NCBI RefSeq assembly: GCF_016110345.1
Contig: NZ_AP019011.1
Coordinates: 372,001 to 436,000, forward strand
Source: Fluviibacter phosphoraccumulans
GTDB lineage: Bacteria > Pseudomonadota > Gammaproteobacteria > Burkholderiales > Rhodocyclaceae
Length of the DNA: 64,000 bases
Direction of reading: 5' to 3'
Shown: positions 53,377 through 61,694 of the stretch, piece after piece
Layout of the letters: each line of letters opens with the position of its first letter
How positions within the stretch are numbered: the stretch's first letter is position 1
The notes under the pieces: generated by a model
The model's input: only the letters and a program-made list of their open reading frames with translations
Told to the model about the DNA's origin: nothing
Database searches by the model: none
Translations under genes and position numbers: made by a program

Positions 53377-54192
53377 TCAGTCAGCCACCATAAGTTGGGC
53401 GGATTTCGAAAGTCGCGCGCTTAAAGCATTGAGGCCAAGCGCAGGCAAGGCGGCGGTGAGGCGTTCTGGATTTGCGGTTGCGACAAGCCGGATGTTGCCC
53501 TGGGTGGTGGTCAATGTTGCCGCACCAGAAACTTGGCAGGCCCGGCGTGCGACTGCTCCGGCGACGCCAACCAGTTGCGCTTTGCCCTCAATCAGCATGT
53601 TGAGCGTGGGCGCTAGAAAATCGTAGTGGGTGCAACCGAGCACAACCTGATCAACGCCCTGGTCAATCAGCGGTAACAGAAGTAATTCGATTTCTTTGAT
53701 GATGGCTGGGCTGCTGAGGTGAAGCGCCTCAACCTCGGTCGCCCAGCCATGGCAGGGGATGATATGTACCGTTTTGTGTGGCGCGTGGCGCGCGATAAGT
53801 TGCGCCAGCCGTTGGCTCTTTGCCGTGGCGGCCGTGGCGAGCACGGCGATCTGACCACTCTGTGTATTTAATGCAGCAGGTTTGATGCCGGGTTCGACAC
53901 CGACAATCGGCATGTTCGGATGCGCGGCGCGCAGTGCTTCGATGGCTTCGGCGGTCGCCGTGTTGCAAGCCACAACGAGTGTGGTACAGCCTTCATTGAT
54001 GAGCGCCTGGCCCATGGCCAGTACTCGGGCGCGGATTTGTGCCGGCGTTTTGTTGCCGTAGGGAACGTGGGCTGTGTCGGCGGCGTAAACCAGATGAGCC
54101 GACGGACATTCAGCGGCGAGGGCCCCCAGCACAGACAGGCCGCCCAGACCGGAGTCAAAGACACCGATCGTGGGCTGCGATTGTGTGGTCAC
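53377..54192 (-). CDS. murI: Glutamate racemase
   Basis: Makes D-glutamate for peptidoglycan. The 271-residue protein starts at a GTG at 54192 just before PTIGVFDSGLGGLSVL. The two catalytic Cys are in VVACNTATAEA and VLGCTHYDF. The open frame runs upstream into the fumarase gene, so starts beyond 54215 are unlikely. It follows the fumarase stop by 22 bases. Confidence 0.94.
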   Translation of the reverse strand: MTTQSQPTIGVFDSGLGGLSVLGALAAECPSAHLVYAADTAHVPYGNKTPAQIRARVLAMGQALINEGCTTLVVACNTATAEAIEALRAAHPNMPIVGVEPGIKPAALNTQSGQIAVLATAATAKSQRLAQLIARHAPHKTVHIIPCHGWATEVEALHLSSPAIIKEIELLLLPLIDQGVDQVVLGCTHYDFLAPTLNMLIEGKAQLVGVAGAVARRACQVSGAATLTTTQGNIRLVATANPERLTAALPALGLNALSARLSKSAQLMVAD

Positions 54193-54214
54193 CCTGCCTG
54201 TGGTCCGAAGATGA

Positions 54215-55744
54215 TCAGGACTTGACCGGAATTTTGCCGATCTTGACCTGCCATTCTTTCGGGCCAGTCTCATGCACCGAGGTGCCTGTGGCATCAACAG
54301 CGACCGTTACCGGCATGTCTTCAACTGTGAACTCGTAAATGGCTTCCATGCCCAGGTCAGCAAAGCCCACCACCTTGGCTTCTTTGATGGCTTTGGACAC
54401 CAGATAGGCAGCACCGCCAACCGCCATGAGATACGCGGCCTTATTGTCACGAATGGCTTCAATCGCGACCGGGCCACGCTCGGCTTTGCCTACCATAGAG
54501 ATCAGACCGGTCTTTTCTAGCATCATGCGGGTGAACTTATCCATGCGGGTTGCCGTGGTCGGACCGGCCGGGCCAACGACTTCATCACGCACCGGGTCAA
54601 CTGGCCCGACGTAGTAAATGACGCGGTTGGTAAAGTCGACCGGCAGCTGTTCGCCACGGGCCAGCATGTCCTGAATACGCTTGTGCGCGGCATCACGGCC
54701 AGTGAGCATTTTGCCGTTGAGCAGCAGGATGTCGCCCGGTTGCCACGAGGCGACTTCTTCCTTGGTCAGTGTGTCGAGGTTGACGCGCTTGGCCTTCTTG
54801 GCGTCCGGCGCCCAGGTAATATCCGGCCAGTCTTCCAGTTTTGGGGTCGGCAGATGGGCCGGGCCCGAGCCATCCAGGTGGAAGTGCACGTGACGGGTTG
54901 CCGCGCAGTTGGGAATCATGGCGACTGGTAGCGAGGCTGCGTGAGTCGGGTAGTCCATGATCTTGACGTCAAGTACGGTCGTCAGGCCGCCCAGACCTTG
55001 AGCGCCGATGCCCAGCGCGTTGACCTTCTCGTAAAGTTCCAGACGCAGTTCTTCAACGCGGGTCAATGTGGCACCGCTGGCTGCTTTGTCCTGCAATTCG
55101 CCGATATCACAGGGCGCCATCAGCGATTCTTTGGCCATCAGCATGGCTTTTTCTGGCGTACCACCAATGCCGATGCCGAGAATGCCAGGCGGGCACCAAC
55201 CCGCACCCATGGTCGGTACAGTCTTCAGCACCCAGTCGACGATGGAGTCAGAAGGGTTGAGGGCATAGAACTTGGTCTTGTTTTCCGAACCACCGCCTTT
55301 GGCAGCACAGATAACTTCCAGTTCGTCGCCTTCGACGATTTCGTAATGGACAACCGCCGGTGTGTTGTCTTTAGAGTTTTTACGGGCACCAGCCGGATCC
55401 AGCAGGACCGAAGCGCGCAGTTTGTTGTCTGGGTTCAGGTAGGCACGGCGGACGCCTTCGTTGACCATTTCCTGAACGCTGAGGGTGGCATCCCATTTGA
55501 GGTTCTGACCGACTTTGAGGAAAACAACGGCAATGCCGGTATCCTGGCAGATCGGGCGGTGGCCTTCGGCGGCCATCCGCGAGTTGGTCAGAATCTGGGC
55601 AATGGCGTCCTTGGCGGCCGGGCTTTCTTCACGCTTATAAGCTTCGCCTAACGCTTTAATGTAATCGAGCGGGTGGTAGTAGCTGATGTACTGGAAAGCG
55701 TCTGCGATGGACTGAATAAAGTCTTCTTGCTTGATAGCGGTCAT
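54215..55744 (-). CDS. fumA: Class I fumarate hydratase (iron-sulfur)
   Basis: TCA-cycle fumarase of the oxygen-sensitive 4Fe-4S class, 509 residues in one chain. Cluster Cys candidates are in ICQDTGIAVVF, GWCPPGILGIG and IPNCAATRHVHF. The C-terminal beta domain holds VIYYVGPVDPVRDEVVGPAGPTT. The ATG at 55744 matches the family start (MTAIKQEDFIQSIADAFQ); the open frame upstream to 55891 is not conserved. Confidence 0.95.
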   Translation of the reverse strand: MTAIKQEDFIQSIADAFQYISYYHPLDYIKALGEAYKREESPAAKDAIAQILTNSRMAAEGHRPICQDTGIAVVFLKVGQNLKWDATLSVQEMVNEGVRRAYLNPDNKLRASVLLDPAGARKNSKDNTPAVVHYEIVEGDELEVICAAKGGGSENKTKFYALNPSDSIVDWVLKTVPTMGAGWCPPGILGIGIGGTPEKAMLMAKESLMAPCDIGELQDKAASGATLTRVEELRLELYEKVNALGIGAQGLGGLTTVLDVKIMDYPTHAASLPVAMIPNCAATRHVHFHLDGSGPAHLPTPKLEDWPDITWAPDAKKAKRVNLDTLTKEEVASWQPGDILLLNGKMLTGRDAAHKRIQDMLARGEQLPVDFTNRVIYYVGPVDPVRDEVVGPAGPTTATRMDKFTRMMLEKTGLISMVGKAERGPVAIEAIRDNKAAYLMAVGGAAYLVSKAIKEAKVVGFADLGMEAIYEFTVEDMPVTVAVDATGTSVHETGPKEWQVKIGKIPVKS

Positions 55745-56063
55745 GGTGTTTTCCCGGACGACTGTGAATGGGTTGAAAGCGTGCTGATGCACGGAAATTT
55801 GCACATATTCGATTGTAATGAAATCGGCATTGTTTGGCACGATCTGACGCAGATCAAAAAATGGTGCGACGCCGCACAAAACCCGCGTCAATAAAGGCTT
55901 TTGTGTGTAAGCAGGGTGTAAGGCTTAGGTCATTAAATGATCATGTACCCAGCGTACGGCACGTGGCTTGATAGCAATCCACGGAGTCCAGATGCCGGCC
56001 CGTAAGTCTAACGGCTTTACGGATAAAACCAGGCAACATCTAACAATAGCGAGGAGATGCAAC
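55745..56063. other. Divergent promoter region between fumarase and acs
   Basis: No gene seen in these 319 bases. It must hold both promoters. A GGCACG-N4-TTG word near 55958 resembles a sigma-54 site but lacks the C of the -12 GC pair. A short palindrome CATTAAATG lies near 55931. A GAGGAG ribosome site precedes the acs ATG. Confidence 0.5.
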
Positions 56064-58025
56064 ATGTCGAATGAATCCGCAAAGGTCTACCAACCGTCCC
56101 CGGACTTCGTAAAGAATGCAGCTGTATCGGGCATGGAGGGATACAAGGCCCTTTGTGCCGAAGCAGAGCAGGATTACGAGGGTTACTGGGGCAAGCGTGC
56201 CAAGGAACTCCTCAGCTGGCAAACGCCGTTCACTAAAATTCTGGACGAATCCAATGCGCCGACCTATGGCTGGTTTGTGGATGGCAAGCTGAATGCGTCT
56301 TACAACTGTCTTGATCGTCAGGTTGAGCGTGGTCTGGGCGACAAAGTTGCACTGATTTTTGAAGCCGATGATGGTCAAGTCACCAAAGTGACTTACAAAG
56401 AGCTGCTGGCCCGCGTTTCGAAGATTGCCAATGCACTGAAAGAACTCGGTGTTCAAAAGGGTGATCGCGTCATCATTTACATGCCGATGACCATTGACGG
56501 TATCGCCTCGATGCAGGCCTGTGCCCGTATTGGCGCAACCCACTCCATCGTATTCGGTGGTTTCTCGGCGCAATCGCTGCGCGATCGCATCAGCGATGCC
56601 GGCGCCAAAGTGCTAATTACCAGTGACGGCCAATTCCGTGGTGGCAAGTCGCTGCCACTGAAGGCGATTGCTGACGAAGCGTTTGCCATGGGTGGTTGTG
56701 AAGCCTGTACCAGCGTGCTGGTGTTCAAGCGCACGGGTGTGGATGTCGCTATGACCGCAGGTCGTGACGTTTGGGCTGACGACATCGTCAACAAGCAATC
56801 CGATCAGTGCGATCCAGTCTGGGTTGAAGCCGAACATCCGCTGTTCCTGCTCTATACCTCGGGTTCGACGGGTAAGCCAAAGGGTGTTCAGCACTCAACA
56901 GGTGGCTACCTGCTGCACGCTATGCTGACCATGCTCTACACCTTCGATCTGAAGAAGGAAGACATTTTCTGGTGTACAGCTGATATCGGTTGGGTAACCG
57001 GTCATACCTATATCACCTACGGTCCATTGGCCTGCGGTGGTACCGAAGTGGTCTTTGAAGGCATCCCAACATTCCCGAACGCCGGCCGTTTCTGGGACAT
57101 GATCCAGAAGCACAAAGTCAGCATTTTCTACACCGCGCCAACGGCCATTCGTTCGCTGGTTAAAGCCGCGGACACCGATCCTTCTGTGCATCCGAAGAAG
57201 TACGATCTGTCGAGCCTGCGTCTGCTGGGTTCGGTGGGCGAACCGATCAACCCGACCGCCTGGGAGTGGTACTACGAGAACGTGGGCGGCGGCCGTTGCC
57301 CGATCGTCGACACGTTCTGGCAGACCGAAACCGGTGGTCACATGATTACGCCAATGCCGGGTGCAACACCGCTGGTGCCAGGTTCATGCACACTGCCGTT
57401 CCCGGGTATCCAGGCCGCTGTGGTTGATGAAACCGGTAACGAAGTGCCTTGGGGCCAGGGCGGTATCCTGGTAGTCAAGAAGCCTTGGCCATCGATGATT
57501 CGCGCTGTTTGGGGTGATGCTGATCGCTTCAAGAAATCTTACTTCCCGGAAGATCTGGGTGGCAAGCTCTACCTGGCTGGCGATGGCGCCATCCGTGATG
57601 CCAATAACGGTTACTTCACCATTACCGGTCGTATCGATGACGTGCTGAACGTTTCTGGTCACCGCATGGGTACGATGGAAATCGAATCGGCACTGGTCGC
57701 TCACCCAATGGTGGCTGAAGCCGCTGTTGTGGGTCGTCCGGATGATCTGACCGGTGAAGCGATTGTGGCCTTCGTCGTGCTGAAGGGTTCGCGCCCAACG
57801 GGTGACGATGCCAAGAAAGTCATCAAAGAACTGTCTGACTTCGTTGGCAAAGAGATCGGTCCGATCGCCAAGCCGAAAGACATCCGCTTTGGTGACAATC
57901 TGCCGAAGACCCGTTCGGGCAAGATCATGCGCCGTCTGCTTCGCTCGCTGGCTAAGGGTGAAGAAGTCACGCAGGATACCTCGACGCTGGAAAACCCGCA
58001 GATTCTTGAGCAACTCAAGGGCTAA
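56064..58025 (+). CDS. acs: Acetyl-CoA synthetase
   Basis: Activates acetate to acetyl-CoA. The 653-residue protein has YTSGSTGKPKGVQHSTGGYL, WCTADIGWVTGHTY, DTFWQTETGG and the regulatory acetyl-Lys in PKTRSGKIMRRLLR. The ATG at 56064 has a GAGGAG ribosome site and gives the usual length. A solute-symporter/histidine-kinase gene begins 452 bases downstream, fitting acetate-sensing control. Confidence 0.96.
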   Translation: MSNESAKVYQPSPDFVKNAAVSGMEGYKALCAEAEQDYEGYWGKRAKELLSWQTPFTKILDESNAPTYGWFVDGKLNASYNCLDRQVERGLGDKVALIFEADDGQVTKVTYKELLARVSKIANALKELGVQKGDRVIIYMPMTIDGIASMQACARIGATHSIVFGGFSAQSLRDRISDAGAKVLITSDGQFRGGKSLPLKAIADEAFAMGGCEACTSVLVFKRTGVDVAMTAGRDVWADDIVNKQSDQCDPVWVEAEHPLFLLYTSGSTGKPKGVQHSTGGYLLHAMLTMLYTFDLKKEDIFWCTADIGWVTGHTYITYGPLACGGTEVVFEGIPTFPNAGRFWDMIQKHKVSIFYTAPTAIRSLVKAADTDPSVHPKKYDLSSLRLLGSVGEPINPTAWEWYYENVGGGRCPIVDTFWQTETGGHMITPMPGATPLVPGSCTLPFPGIQAAVVDETGNEVPWGQGGILVVKKPWPSMIRAVWGDADRFKKSYFPEDLGGKLYLAGDGAIRDANNGYFTITGRIDDVLNVSGHRMGTMEIESALVAHPMVAEAAVVGRPDDLTGEAIVAFVVLKGSRPTGDDAKKVIKELSDFVGKEIGPIAKPKDIRFGDNLPKTRSGKIMRRLLRSLAKGEEVTQDTSTLENPQILEQLKG

Positions 58026-58197
58026 TCAGGGTTCGGGGCGTGGTGCTGAAGCCATGCCCCACATTGAAGAACTGCTTTTGATTCTTGGAGGAGGGTGGTT
58101 CTTCACCGGCTTGAACCCGGAACCAGAGCTGAACGTAAGATTCGGCCAGCGACCTGCGGAGGTGTGTAACGCCTTTTCAGTGTTGCGTCAGTCAGAG

Positions 58198-58225
58198 AAG
58201 CCGGCGTGGGAGACTGCGCCGGTTT
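58198..58225 (+). terminator. Terminator between acs and the sensor operon
   Basis: A 9-bp stem (AAGCCGGCG with CGCCGGTTT, one G-T pair), 10-base loop and a T6 run. It lies 172 bases after acs and 22 bases before the next gene. An earlier GGGGCGTGG/CCATGCCCC hairpin at about 58033-58058 has no T run. Confidence 0.75.
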
Positions 58226-58247
58226 TTTCTTTTACTCGGGAGTCATC

Positions 58248-58481
58248 GTGCAGAAGGCATTACAGAAAACTCTGTTGAAGCTTGGTGTTGCCGGGTGCCT
58301 GGCGTTGATTGTCTTTAACTATCCGTTATTGTCTCTATACCGAGGCTATGTGGGCGGTTTGCCAACGCTCTATGTGGTGCTGTTTGGACTTTGGCTTGGT
58401 TTGATTCTGATCGCGCGTCGTGTGGCAGATCCGTCGGCCATGGGGTCGTTTAAACGCAAATCCAATCAGGATTTCGAATGA
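58248..58481 (+). CDS. Small two-helix membrane protein
   Basis: A 77-residue protein starting at a GTG with GGGAG upstream. Two hydrophobic helices (VAGCLALIVFNYPLLSLY and LPTLYVVLFGLWLGLILIA) are followed by a basic tail. Its stop overlaps the start of the symporter-kinase gene by 4 bases (ATGA), so the two are coupled. Small membrane proteins of this sort often precede solute:sodium symporters (compare DUF485/DUF4212 genes), but I cannot assign it to either. Confidence 0.75.
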   Translation: MQKALQKTLLKLGVAGCLALIVFNYPLLSLYRGYVGGLPTLYVVLFGLWLGLILIARRVADPSAMGSFKRKSNQDFE

Positions 58482-61246
58482 TTGCAACCTGGTTTGTTGC
58501 GCTGGTGACCTTCGTTTATCTGGGGTCGTTATTTGCAGTCGCGCGTTTTGGTGATCGGCGAGCAGATGCCGGTCGCTCAGTAATAACCGCCACCGTTTAT
58601 GCGCTCGCCATTGCGGTTTACTGTACTTCATGGACCTTTTACGGCAGTGTCGGACGTGCCACGACGGGTGGGTTCAGTTTTCTGACGATCTATCTGGGTC
58701 CGACCATTATGTTTTTGTTTGCTGCCGTCATCCTGAAGATGATTCGGGTCAGCAAAACGCTCCGCTTAACTTCCATTGCCGACTTCATTTCAGCGCGCTA
58801 TGGCAAAAGCCAACTGCTGGCAGGTTTGGTGACGGTAATTGCGGTCATTGGCATCATTCCGTACATTGCGCTGCAATTAAAAGCCATTGCCTACAGCTTG
58901 AAAATCATCTTCCCCGATGATCCTGAAGCGCTGATTCCGGATGCCTTGGAAGCCTTATCGTTTATGCCGGATTCGACGGCGATCATTGCCATTATTCTGG
59001 CGATCTTTACGATCTTGTTCGGTACCCGACATCTGGATGTGACCGAGCGCCATGAAGGCATGGTGCTGGCCGTGGCGTTTGAGTCGTTATTCAAACTCGT
59101 TGCTTTTATGGCGGTGGGTGCCTATGTGGTCTGGGGCTTAAACGACGGGTTTGGTGATCTATTCCAGCGTGCGGCGGCGATGCCGAACATTGCCAAACTA
59201 CTTCAGCCCGAATCGATTAATTTTGGCAATTGGTTTGCACTGACATTGTTGTCTGGCATCGCTATCCTGATGTTGCCTCGGCAATTTCAGATTACCGTCG
59301 TTGAAAACGTCGACGAAACCCATTTGCGCCGTGCCGTCTGGCTGTTCCCTTTGTACCTGCTGCTGATCAATCTATTTGTGTTGCCGATCGCGCTGGCTGG
59401 CTTGATTCAATTTAATGGGGGATCTTTCGAAGCCGATACGCTGGTGTTAACCATGCCTTTGGCCGAAGGCAATGCTGTTATGGCCTTGATCGCCTTTTTA
59501 GGCGGGCTCTCAGCGGCTACCGGTATGGTCATTGTTGAGACGATTGCTTTGGCAACCATGGTCTCCAATGATCTGGTCATGCCGATTTTGTTGCGCGGCC
59601 GCTTTGATGTATCGAATCGAACGGATCTGAGCGGCCTCATTATGCTGATTCGCCGCAGCACCATTGTTTTCCTGTTGCTGCTGGGTTATCTCTATTACCG
59701 GAGTGCTGGCGAAGCCTATGCATTGGTATCGATCGGATTGATTTCGTTCCTGGCCGTAGCGCAATTCGCACCCGCCATGCTCGGAGGGTTGTATTGGAAA
59801 GACGGCAATCGGCTCGGCGCTTTTGCGGGGCTGGGTATTGGATTTGCGGTCTGGCTGTATACGGCGCTACTACCCTCGTTCGCCAAATCCGGTTGGATGG
59901 ATAGTGGCTTTATTCATGATGGGCCTTGGGGAATTTCCTTGCTGGCCGCGCACAAGCTGATGGGGATGGATAGCCTGGACCCGATAGCGCACACGTTGTT
60001 CTGGAGTTTGTTATTAAATCTCGGTGCTTACGTCGTGGTGTCTATCATGACGCGACAAGAGGCCGGTGAGGCTGCTATCGCCAGCCAGTTTGTGAACATC
60101 CAGCAAGTCGGCGATCTGGCCCCGCGTATTTGGCGTGGCACGGCTTCTGCCGATGCCCTCATTGAATTGCTCAAGCGCTTTCTGGGACCGCGCCCTGCCC
60201 AGAGCCGACTGCAACGTTACGCAAAAAGCAGAGGCATTACGAAAATAACCAACTTGCAGGCAGATGCCGATTTTGTATTATTCGCCGAAACTCAATTAGC
60301 GGGCACCATTGGTTCAGCCAGTGCGCATGTGATGGTCAGCTCGGTGGTTCAGGAAGAAGAATTGGGGCTGGATGAAGTTCTCAATATCCTGGACGAAGCC
60401 TCTCAGGTGCGGGCGCATTCGAAAGCGCTCGAACGCAAGTCCAATGAGCTGGAAGCGGCAACCCGGGAGCTACGCCAGGCGAATGAAAAGCTGATGGAAG
60501 TGGATCGGCTTAAAGACGATTTCATGTCTACCGTGACGCACGAATTACGGACACCGTTGACATCGATACGGGCGTTCTCGGAAATGCTCCACGATGATCC
60601 AGACATGAGCGCCGATGATCGGACGAAGTTCCTTGGCATTATCGTCGGCGAGGCTGAGCGCTTAACACGACTGATTAATCAGATTCTTGATTTTGCCAAG
60701 CTGGAATCAGGCCGCGTCGAGTGGGAAGTTGAACGCCTCGACCTGCGCCCGTTGCTGAGTGCCACTGCCGAATCGATCGGCCAGCTGTTTCGCGACAAGG
60801 GTACGGTGTTTGTTTTGGAGCTGCCTGAAGACCAGCAACCGGTCTGGGTAGAGATTGACCGAGACCGCCTGAAACAGGTTGTCATTAATCTGCTATCTAA
60901 TGCCGTCAAGTTTGTGCCGCCGGTCGCGGGGTTGATCCGGATGACGCTGACGCATGATGCAGGCTACGCGCAAGTCGCCGTCAAGGACAACGGCCCGGGT
61001 ATCCCTGAGGCATATCAATCAATTATTTTTGAGCGCTTTCGCCAGGGTGGCAACACGATGACGGATAAGCCGCAGGGCACGGGTCTGGGGTTGCCGATCA
61101 GCCGGGAAATTGTCGAGCATTTCGGCGGCAAGCTCTGGGTAGAAAGCGTGCCGCAGGACGGTGCTGAAAACAGTGGCGAGTTTGCTGCGGGATCGACATT
61201 TATTTTTACGCTCCCGTTGGCTAGAGATGGCGACGTGGCGCTTTAA
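58478..61246 (+). CDS. Solute:sodium-symporter/histidine-kinase fusion sensor (CrbS/CbrA-like)
   Basis: A 922-residue membrane sensor. Residues 1-525 form a solute:sodium symporter module of about 13 helices (SWTFYGSVGRATTGG, later AQFAPAMLGGLYWKDGNR). Residues ~540-635 fit the STAC linker, followed by a coiled coil (~645-680), HisKA with phospho-acceptor H688 (STVTHELRTPLTSIR), and HATPase_c with N-box VINLLSNAVKF, DNGPGIP and GTGLGLPIS. Unlike many CrbS proteins it has no receiver domain; that role passes to the next gene. Next to acs, it most likely senses acetate or a related carboxylate. Confidence 0.92.
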   Translation: MIATWFVALVTFVYLGSLFAVARFGDRRADAGRSVITATVYALAIAVYCTSWTFYGSVGRATTGGFSFLTIYLGPTIMFLFAAVILKMIRVSKTLRLTSIADFISARYGKSQLLAGLVTVIAVIGIIPYIALQLKAIAYSLKIIFPDDPEALIPDALEALSFMPDSTAIIAIILAIFTILFGTRHLDVTERHEGMVLAVAFESLFKLVAFMAVGAYVVWGLNDGFGDLFQRAAAMPNIAKLLQPESINFGNWFALTLLSGIAILMLPRQFQITVVENVDETHLRRAVWLFPLYLLLINLFVLPIALAGLIQFNGGSFEADTLVLTMPLAEGNAVMALIAFLGGLSAATGMVIVETIALATMVSNDLVMPILLRGRFDVSNRTDLSGLIMLIRRSTIVFLLLLGYLYYRSAGEAYALVSIGLISFLAVAQFAPAMLGGLYWKDGNRLGAFAGLGIGFAVWLYTALLPSFAKSGWMDSGFIHDGPWGISLLAAHKLMGMDSLDPIAHTLFWSLLLNLGAYVVVSIMTRQEAGEAAIASQFVNIQQVGDLAPRIWRGTASADALIELLKRFLGPRPAQSRLQRYAKSRGITKITNLQADADFVLFAETQLAGTIGSASAHVMVSSVVQEEELGLDEVLNILDEASQVRAHSKALERKSNELEAATRELRQANEKLMEVDRLKDDFMSTVTHELRTPLTSIRAFSEMLHDDPDMSADDRTKFLGIIVGEAERLTRLINQILDFAKLESGRVEWEVERLDLRPLLSATAESIGQLFRDKGTVFVLELPEDQQPVWVEIDRDRLKQVVINLLSNAVKFVPPVAGLIRMTLTHDAGYAQVAVKDNGPGIPEAYQSIIFERFRQGGNTMTDKPQGTGLGLPISREIVEHFGGKLWVESVPQDGAENSGEFAAGSTFIFTLPLARDGDVAL

Positions 61247-61272
61247 CGGCATTGCATTAAGGAGACTTAAAA

Positions 61273-61641
61273 ATGACGCACAAAATTTTGATTGTTGATG
61301 ACGAACCGAATATCGTCATGTCGATTGAATTTTTATTAAAGAAGGAAGGTTTTGTCACAGAGACCGCTGGCGATGGTGATGCCGCTCTGGAAAAGGTGCG
61401 TAGCTTTGTCCCGGACCTGGTGTTGCTGGACGTGATGATGCCTAAGAAATCCGGGTTTGAAGTGTGTGAGGTGCTGCGTTCCGATACCGCGTCACATCAG
61501 CCGCGCATTATCATGCTGACCGCCAAAGGCCGAGAAACGGAACAGGCCAAAGGATTGGCGCTGGGCGCCGATGCCTACATGTTAAAACCGTTCTCCACCA
61601 AGGATCTGGTGGCCAAAATACGAGAAATTCTTGCTGCCTGA
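61273..61641 (+). CDS. Single-domain response regulator
   Basis: A 122-residue receiver domain only. The acidic pocket is in LIVDDEPNI, the phospho-Asp in LVLLDVMMPKKSG, then LTAKG and the Lys in YMLKPFS. There is no DNA-binding output, so unlike CrbR it cannot bind the acs promoter itself. It follows the kinase by 26 bases with an AAGGAG ribosome site and is probably its direct partner, passing phosphate on or acting by protein contact. Confidence 0.94.
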   Translation: MTHKILIVDDEPNIVMSIEFLLKKEGFVTETAGDGDAALEKVRSFVPDLVLLDVMMPKKSGFEVCEVLRSDTASHQPRIIMLTAKGRETEQAKGLALGADAYMLKPFSTKDLVAKIREILAA

Positions 61642-61694
61642 AAACGGGCAGATTAAATCGACACTCATGGGTTGGATAGGTTGAAGGTGATCTG

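Noticed and set aside
55958..55973. Sigma-54-like promoter before acs
   Set aside because: It has GG at the -24 position but GA instead of GC at -12, and no enhancer-binding regulator is nearby.
58054..58278. Open frame starting ATG at 58054 between acs and the sensor operon
   Set aside because: It reads straight through the terminator at 58198-58225 and into the next gene in another frame.
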